Positions 60,267 through 64,000 of a stretch of 64,000 nucleotides of DNA are shown in pieces. A program made the translations under genes and the position numbers. Numbering within the stretch: the stretch's first letter is position 1; each line of letters begins with the position of its first letter. This DNA is from JACVRW01 sp963728495 (lineage in GTDB: Bacteria > Actinomycetota > Thermoleophilia > Solirubrobacterales > Thermoleophilaceae), in the NCBI GenBank assembly GCA_963728495.1, contig CAVSKI010000007.1, forward strand, positions 434,001-498,000, read 5' to 3'. The notes under the pieces were generated by a model. That model saw only the letters and a list, made by a program, of their open reading frames with translations. It did not search any database and was not told the DNA's origin.

Positions 60267-61808
60267 ATGAGCACTCGCCTGACCTACACGAGCGGAGCCC
60301 TCGGCAGCGACACCGATCGCGAGTTCGAGCAGCAGCTGAGCGCGGCCCGTGCCGAGACGCCGCATCCGTTGCCCCACCTCGTGGCGGGTGAGGAGCGGGT
60401 GGAGGGCGAGCCCTTCGACCGGATCGACCCCACCAGCGACGACGCCGTGGCCAGCCGAGCGCGCGAGGCGCCGCCCGAGCTCGTGACCGAGGCGGTGGCC
60501 GCGGCTCGCTCGGCGGCCCCGTCCTGGCGCGCCACCCCGTTCGGCGACCGCTGCGACCTCCTGCGGCGCGTGGCGGCGGGCATCGAAGAGCGTCATCTCG
60601 AGCTCGCCGCCGTGGTCAGCCTCGAGACGGGCAAGACGCGCACCGAATCGATCCTCGAGGTCCAGGAGGCGGTGGACCTGATCACGGCCTACGCCGACCA
60701 CATGGAGGAGAACGAGGGCTACACGAAGGCGCTCGACAGCTTCGTGGAGGGCGAGCGCAATACCGACGTCCTGCGTCCCTACGGCGTTTTCGCGGTGATC
60801 GCTCCCTTCAACTTCCCAGCGGCGTTGTCGATCGGGATGGCCTCGGCCGCGCTGATCGCGGGCAACAGCGTGGTGTTCAAGCCCTCGGAGGAGACGCCGT
60901 GGACGGGCGCGATCCTCGGGCAGATCATGCAGTCGGCGAGCCTTCCCCCCGGAGTCTTCAACCTGATCCACGGCGGTCCGGACGTGGGTCGCGAGCTGGT
61001 GGACGCACAGGTGGACGGGGTGGCCTTCACCGGTTCGGCGGAGGTCGGCCGCCAGATCGCCCGGGCAATGCAGGACGGCCCCTACGCGCGTCCCGCGCTT
61101 ACCGAGATGGGCGGCAAGAACCCGGCGATCGTGACCGCCCGGGCCGACCTCGAGAAGGCCGCGGAGGGCGTGGCGCGCGCGGCCTTCGGGCTCTCGGGCC
61201 AGAAGTGCAGCGCCTGCTCACGCGCGATCGTGGAGGACTCGGTCCACGACCGCTTCGTAGAGCTGCTGGCCCGCTTCACCGCGGACCTGAGAATCGGCGA
61301 GCCGGCCGATGCGGACGCCTTCGTGGGCCCGGTGGCAAACGAAGCGAGCGTGGCGCGCTTCGAGGACGCCGCGGCGCAGGCGCGCCGCGACGGCGACGTG
61401 GCCGCCGGCGGGGGTCGCCCCGATCTCCCCGGCCATTTCGTCGAGCCGACGGTGGTGTCGGGTCTTCCGCGCGGCCACGCGCTCGAACGCGAGGAGCTGT
61501 TCCTCCCCTTTGTCACGGTCACTCGCGTCGGCTCGTTCGACGAGGCGATCGACGAGGCCAACGCGCCCGTATACGGGCTCACGGCCGGGATCTACAGCGA
61601 GGACGAGGCCGAGCAGGAGCGCTTCCTGGACGAGATCGAGGCCGGGGTGATCTACGTCAACCGCCGCGCGGGCGCAACCACCGGGGCCTGGCCGGGCACT
61701 CAGACCTTCTGCGGCTGGAAGTCGAGCGGCTCCACCGGCAAGGGAGGATTGGGCCCGTGGTACCTGCCCCAGTTCATGCGCGAGCAGAGCCGGACAATCG
61801 TGGAGTGA
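60267..61808 (+). CDS. NAD(P)-dependent aldehyde dehydrogenase (P5C dehydrogenase-like)
   Basis: A 513-residue ALDH. Visible motifs: FAVIAPFNFPAALSIGMASA, AGNSVVFKPSEETPWTGAIL, VDGVAFTGSAEVGRQIAR, LTEMGGKNPAIV (catalytic Glu region) and FGLSGQKCSACSRAIVEDSV (catalytic Cys). The C-terminal NRRAGATTGAWPGTQTFCGW and KSSGSTGKGGLGPWYLPQF resemble 1-pyrroline-5-carboxylate dehydrogenases. It could oxidise an aldehyde released by the neighbouring amine-catabolic genes. Converges with the aminotransferase gene (35-nt overlap). Confidence 0.93.
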   Translation: MSTRLTYTSGALGSDTDREFEQQLSAARAETPHPLPHLVAGEERVEGEPFDRIDPTSDDAVASRAREAPPELVTEAVAAARSAAPSWRATPFGDRCDLLRRVAAGIEERHLELAAVVSLETGKTRTESILEVQEAVDLITAYADHMEENEGYTKALDSFVEGERNTDVLRPYGVFAVIAPFNFPAALSIGMASAALIAGNSVVFKPSEETPWTGAILGQIMQSASLPPGVFNLIHGGPDVGRELVDAQVDGVAFTGSAEVGRQIARAMQDGPYARPALTEMGGKNPAIVTARADLEKAAEGVARAAFGLSGQKCSACSRAIVEDSVHDRFVELLARFTADLRIGEPADADAFVGPVANEASVARFEDAAAQARRDGDVAAGGGRPDLPGHFVEPTVVSGLPRGHALEREELFLPFVTVTRVGSFDEAIDEANAPVYGLTAGIYSEDEAEQERFLDEIEAGVIYVNRRAGATTGAWPGTQTFCGWKSSGSTGKGGLGPWYLPQFMREQSRTIVE

Positions 61809-63120
61809 GCTCGGCCGCGAGCTCGTCGAAGACCTCCACGTAGCGATCGACGGCCTCGTCCGAGTGGGCCACGCTGAGGTTCCACTCCTGCCCTCGTCCG
61901 GGCGTCACGTAGAGCCCTCTGTTCATGAACCACAGCCAGATCAGCTCGGCCAGGGCGCGGTCGCGCTGGCGCTCGAAGGATCGGTAGTCCACCACCGGGT
62001 CAGACCCGTGGAAAACGCACCCCTTGGAGCCGACGGCGACGGTGTGGGCCTCGAGGCCGCCCTCGGATATCACCGCGTCGCAACCCGCTACCAGGCGGTC
62101 ATTGAGGGCGAACAGATGCTCATAGGCGTCGGGAGTCAGGACCTCGAACAGGTTCGCTCGCGTGGACGCCAGGCCAAGTGGATTGCCGTTGAAGGTGCCG
62201 AAGTGCAGGACCGCCTCCTCCTCGGCGGCGGCTCCGACCTCCTCGCTCATCCCGATCGCGCCCGTGGGTAGCCCGCCGCCCAGCGCCTTGGCCAGGATCA
62301 CCATGTCCGGCTGCACGCCGAACCGCTCCACCGCGCCGCCCGCGGCAATCGACAGGCCGGTCTTGACCTCGTCGAATACCAGGAGCACCCCGTGGCGGCG
62401 GGTGATCTCGCGCACCGCCTCCAGGTAGCCGTCGTGAGGAAGGGCGAGGCCGACGTGGGTCATGACGCCCTCCAGGATCACGCACGCCGGCGCGTGCCCG
62501 TCTCGCTCCAGCTCGTAGATCCGCCGCTCGACGGCCTCGGCGTCGTTGAACTCGATGGCGTGTACGCGATCTGTGGTCCCCGCCGGGATGCCCTGTTCGT
62601 AGCCCGCCCCCACGCCGACCATGAGGGCGTCGTAGTGCCCGTGATAGGTGCCGAGCACCTTTATGACGTCGTCATGGCCCGTGACTGCGCGTGCGATCCG
62701 GATCGCGCCCATCGCCGACTCCGTGCCCGAGTTGGTGAGGCGCCAGCGCGCGAGCCTGAAGCGCCGGGCCAATTCCTCGGCCACCACGACCGCGTCCTCG
62801 GTGGGCGCGGCGAAGTGAGTGCCGCGCCCGAGGCGTTCGGCCACCGCTGCCCCGATGGCCGGATGGGCGTGGCCCTGGAGCATCGTGCTGAAGCCGTTGT
62901 GAAAGTCGAAGTACTCGTTGCCGTCGACATCCCAGACGCGCTGCCCCTCGCCGTGACTGAGGTAGATCGGCCATGGCGCTCGGGCCTGATAGGAGGACGC
63001 CACTCCGCCGGCCAGTACCTTCTCGGCCCGCGCGAACGCCGCGGCCGAGGCGGGCGTGCGCTCGTCGAGCAAAGCGGATTCGCGCTCGCTCAGCCGGCGA
63101 ATTTGCTCGGCCTGACCCAT
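61774..63120 (-). CDS. Class III aminotransferase (glutamate-1-semialdehyde mutase-like)
   Basis: A 448-residue PLP enzyme: KVLAGGVASSYQARAPWPIY, VWDVDGNEYFDFHNGFSTML, GHAHPAIGAAVAERL, TNSGTESAMGAIRIARAVTG, KVLGTYHGHYDALMVG, LVFDEVKTGLSIAAGG and the PLP lysine in VILAKALGGGLPTGAIG. The pattern is closest to HemL-like aminotransferases outside haem synthesis, which act on amines or omega-amino acids. ATG 63120 (MGQAEQIRRLSERES) fits the family; longer frames are non-coding. Confidence 0.92.
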   Translation of the reverse strand: MGQAEQIRRLSERESALLDERTPASAAAFARAEKVLAGGVASSYQARAPWPIYLSHGEGQRVWDVDGNEYFDFHNGFSTMLQGHAHPAIGAAVAERLGRGTHFAAPTEDAVVVAEELARRFRLARWRLTNSGTESAMGAIRIARAVTGHDDVIKVLGTYHGHYDALMVGVGAGYEQGIPAGTTDRVHAIEFNDAEAVERRIYELERDGHAPACVILEGVMTHVGLALPHDGYLEAVREITRRHGVLLVFDEVKTGLSIAAGGAVERFGVQPDMVILAKALGGGLPTGAIGMSEEVGAAAEEEAVLHFGTFNGNPLGLASTRANLFEVLTPDAYEHLFALNDRLVAGCDAVISEGGLEAHTVAVGSKGCVFHGSDPVVDYRSFERQRDRALAELIWLWFMNRGLYVTPGRGQEWNLSVAHSDEAVDRYVEVFDELAAELTPRLSGSARA

Positions 63121-63180
63121 CCCGCCAGCCTTGCTCAGGGGGGTGAAGGAGTCAAGCACCGGAGCTAAGCTTTCGTCCTG

Positions 63181-63576
63181 ATGGAGCCACCGAGGGAAAC
63201 GCTGCAGGGAGGGCAGCTGCTCGTGGCCGTCTCGGCCGAGCTGGTCACCATCTTCCGGGAGTTCCTGGGCAAGGGCCCCGAGCGCTGCAAGACCTATTGG
63301 GCGGGCAGCGACATGTTGGTGGTGCTGCTGGCCGGCGGCTTCTCGGTGGCCGAGCAGACGCTCTTCGCGGCGGGGCGGGGCGCGGCGGTGCAGGAGTCGC
63401 GCATCGCCCTCCAGGAGACGCTCGCCGAGCGGATGGGGGGGACGGTGGAGGAGCTCACCGGCCGTAAGGTCGTCGCGTTTCTCTCCGCCTCCCACCAGGA
63501 GCCCGACCTGAGCGCCGAGCTGTTCCTGCTCGAGCCCCTGGAGCCCGACAGCCCATTGGCGTCAAGCGGCGACTGA
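63181..63576 (+). CDS. DUF2294 domain protein
   Basis: A 131-residue protein: LVAVSAELVTIFREFLGKGP, ERCKTYWAGSDMLVVLLAGG, FSVAEQTLFAAGRGAAVQES, then TLAERMGGTVEELTGRKVVA and FLSASHQEPDLSAELFLLEP. These match the DUF2294 (Na-translocating-like, function unknown) pattern of a GxGP and a long amphipathic helix. It overlaps the sigma factor stop by 15 nt (convergent) and is divergent from the aminotransferase. Confidence 0.85.
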   Translation: MEPPRETLQGGQLLVAVSAELVTIFREFLGKGPERCKTYWAGSDMLVVLLAGGFSVAEQTLFAAGRGAAVQESRIALQETLAERMGGTVEELTGRKVVAFLSASHQEPDLSAELFLLEPLEPDSPLASSGD

Positions 63577-64000
63577 GGCCGTCTCGAGCCGCTGGAGGGC
63601 GCGTTTGAGCAATCGCGACACGTGCATCTGCGAGTAGCCGATCAGCGCGCCGATCTCGCGCTGAGTGAGATCGTGCATGAAGCGCAGCTCCAGCACCTCT
63701 CGCTCGGATCTCGGCAGCGTCTTCCAGCTGGCGGCGATGGCGTCGCGACTCTCGGCCAGCTCGTACCCCGAGTCCTCCTCTCCGAGGAGGTCCACAAGCG
63801 AGCCGCCATCTTCATTGTCGCGCCCTGTGGGTGCGTCGAGGGAGGTGGTGTCGTAGCTCATGGCCACCTCCTGGGTTTCCAGCACCTGCTCGGTTGCACA
63901 GCCGAGGGCCATGGCCACTTCGCGGACCGACGGCGAGCGGCCCAGGCTCTTGGTCAGCGCCTCCGTCTCACGACTCATGGCCAGCGTTCGCTCCTGCAGC
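63562..64000 (-). CDS. SigB/SigF-type sigma factor, C-terminal part (runs off right edge)
   Basis: The frame is open to the right edge (preceding in-frame residues LQERTLA), so the gene starts beyond 64000. Region 3 reads ALTKSLGRSPSVREVAMALG. Region 4 reads WKTLPRSEREVLELRFMHDL, TQREIGALIGYSQMHVSRLL and KRALQRLE, the stress/sporulation sigma group (SigB/SigF/SigG). A bare start at 63978 would remove region 2, so the gene is truncated by the window, not short. Confidence 0.92.
   Translation of the reverse strand, partial: LQERTLAMSRETEALTKSLGRSPSVREVAMALGCATEQVLETQEVAMSYDTTSLDAPTGRDNEDGGSLVDLLGEEDSGYELAESRDAIAASWKTLPRSEREVLELRFMHDLTQREIGALIGYSQMHVSRLLKRALQRLETASVAA

Noticed and set aside
58240..60270. 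A 676-codon open frame on the plus strand opposite the CocE hydrolase
   Set aside because: It mirrors the codon usage of the hydrolase and has no motifs; the minus strand carries a full catalytic triad.
1..64000. CRISPR arrays, rRNA genes, riboswitches and origins of replication
   Set aside because: No regularly spaced repeats, rRNA-like stretches or recognisable riboswitch or DnaA-box clusters were seen.

Overview
The window is 64 kb of visibly GC-rich, densely coding DNA with GTG and TTG starts, many 4-nt start/stop overlaps, and Gram-positive style regulators (LuxR, SARP/BTAD, WYL, ECF sigma with anti-sigma). This points to an actinobacterium. The exported protein at 34209-34904 opens with the segment SYANVIASIALFIALGG. 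Very similar leader segments are, to my knowledge, common in Thermoleophilia (Solirubrobacterales and relatives), so that class is my best guess. No plasmid, phage, transposase or CRISPR is visible. One tRNA gene (tRNA-Phe) is present.

Layout. 1-8.9 kb: the truncated end of an Lhr-type helicase, a small lipoprotein, a sulfatase, an SGNH hydrolase, a frameshifted RibD-like reductase between a uracil-DNA glycosylase remnant and an intact uracil-DNA glycosylase, an ABC exporter and a CAP/SCP secreted protein. 8.9-12.2 kb: an overlapping flavin-binding protein-rmlA-rmlD-rmlB operon for dTDP-rhamnose; rmlA appears to start at ATT. 12.4-21.1 kb: a fused PafBC-like WYL regulator, a SHOCT protein, a bactofilin-like membrane protein, an alcohol dehydrogenase-HAD phosphatase pair, a YhaM-like nuclease, an SDR, an EcsC protein and a ferritin-like protein. 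21.1-25.2 kb: a TIR-TM-WD40 protein, a cupin divergent from a TetR regulator with a clear operator between them, a DUF4396 membrane protein behind a CsoR-type palindrome, and tRNA-Phe.

25.2-41.4 kb is the most accessory-like part: two alpha/beta hydrolases (one lacking the usual catalytic His), a small ORF flanked by repeats, a membrane PLC-like phosphodiesterase coupled to a phosphodiester glycosidase, a hydrolase-FAD oxidase fusion that has lost its Ser and His and is frameshifted, two large LuxR regulators, an ECF sigma factor, an anti-sigma/membrane protein pair and a SARP regulator. 41.4-46.1 kb: an NTF2-like protein and an exopolysaccharide-like set (processive GT2 and HEAT-repeat membrane protein, divergent from a secreted alpha/alpha-barrel protein). 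46.1-63.1 kb: a catabolic region with a P1 peptidase, an HDAC-like amidohydrolase, an S9 peptidase, a complete Dpp-type ABC importer, a Rieske oxygenase with an ECYHC signature, a CocE-type hydrolase, an aldehyde dehydrogenase and a class III aminotransferase. Together they could import and break down amide- or amine-containing compounds. The right end holds a DUF2294 protein and a truncated SigB/SigF-type sigma factor.

A striking technical or biological signal crosses the window. At least seven conserved genes are broken or mis-phased in the same direction, and each can be restored by adding back one CG/GC dinucleotide in a short CG repeat. Genes listed as pseudogenes for this reason may be intact in the living genome. 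Other notable signals are a 45-bp palindromic repeat present twice in intergenic positions and a duplicated 3' end of the uracil-DNA glycosylase gene that marks a recombination scar.
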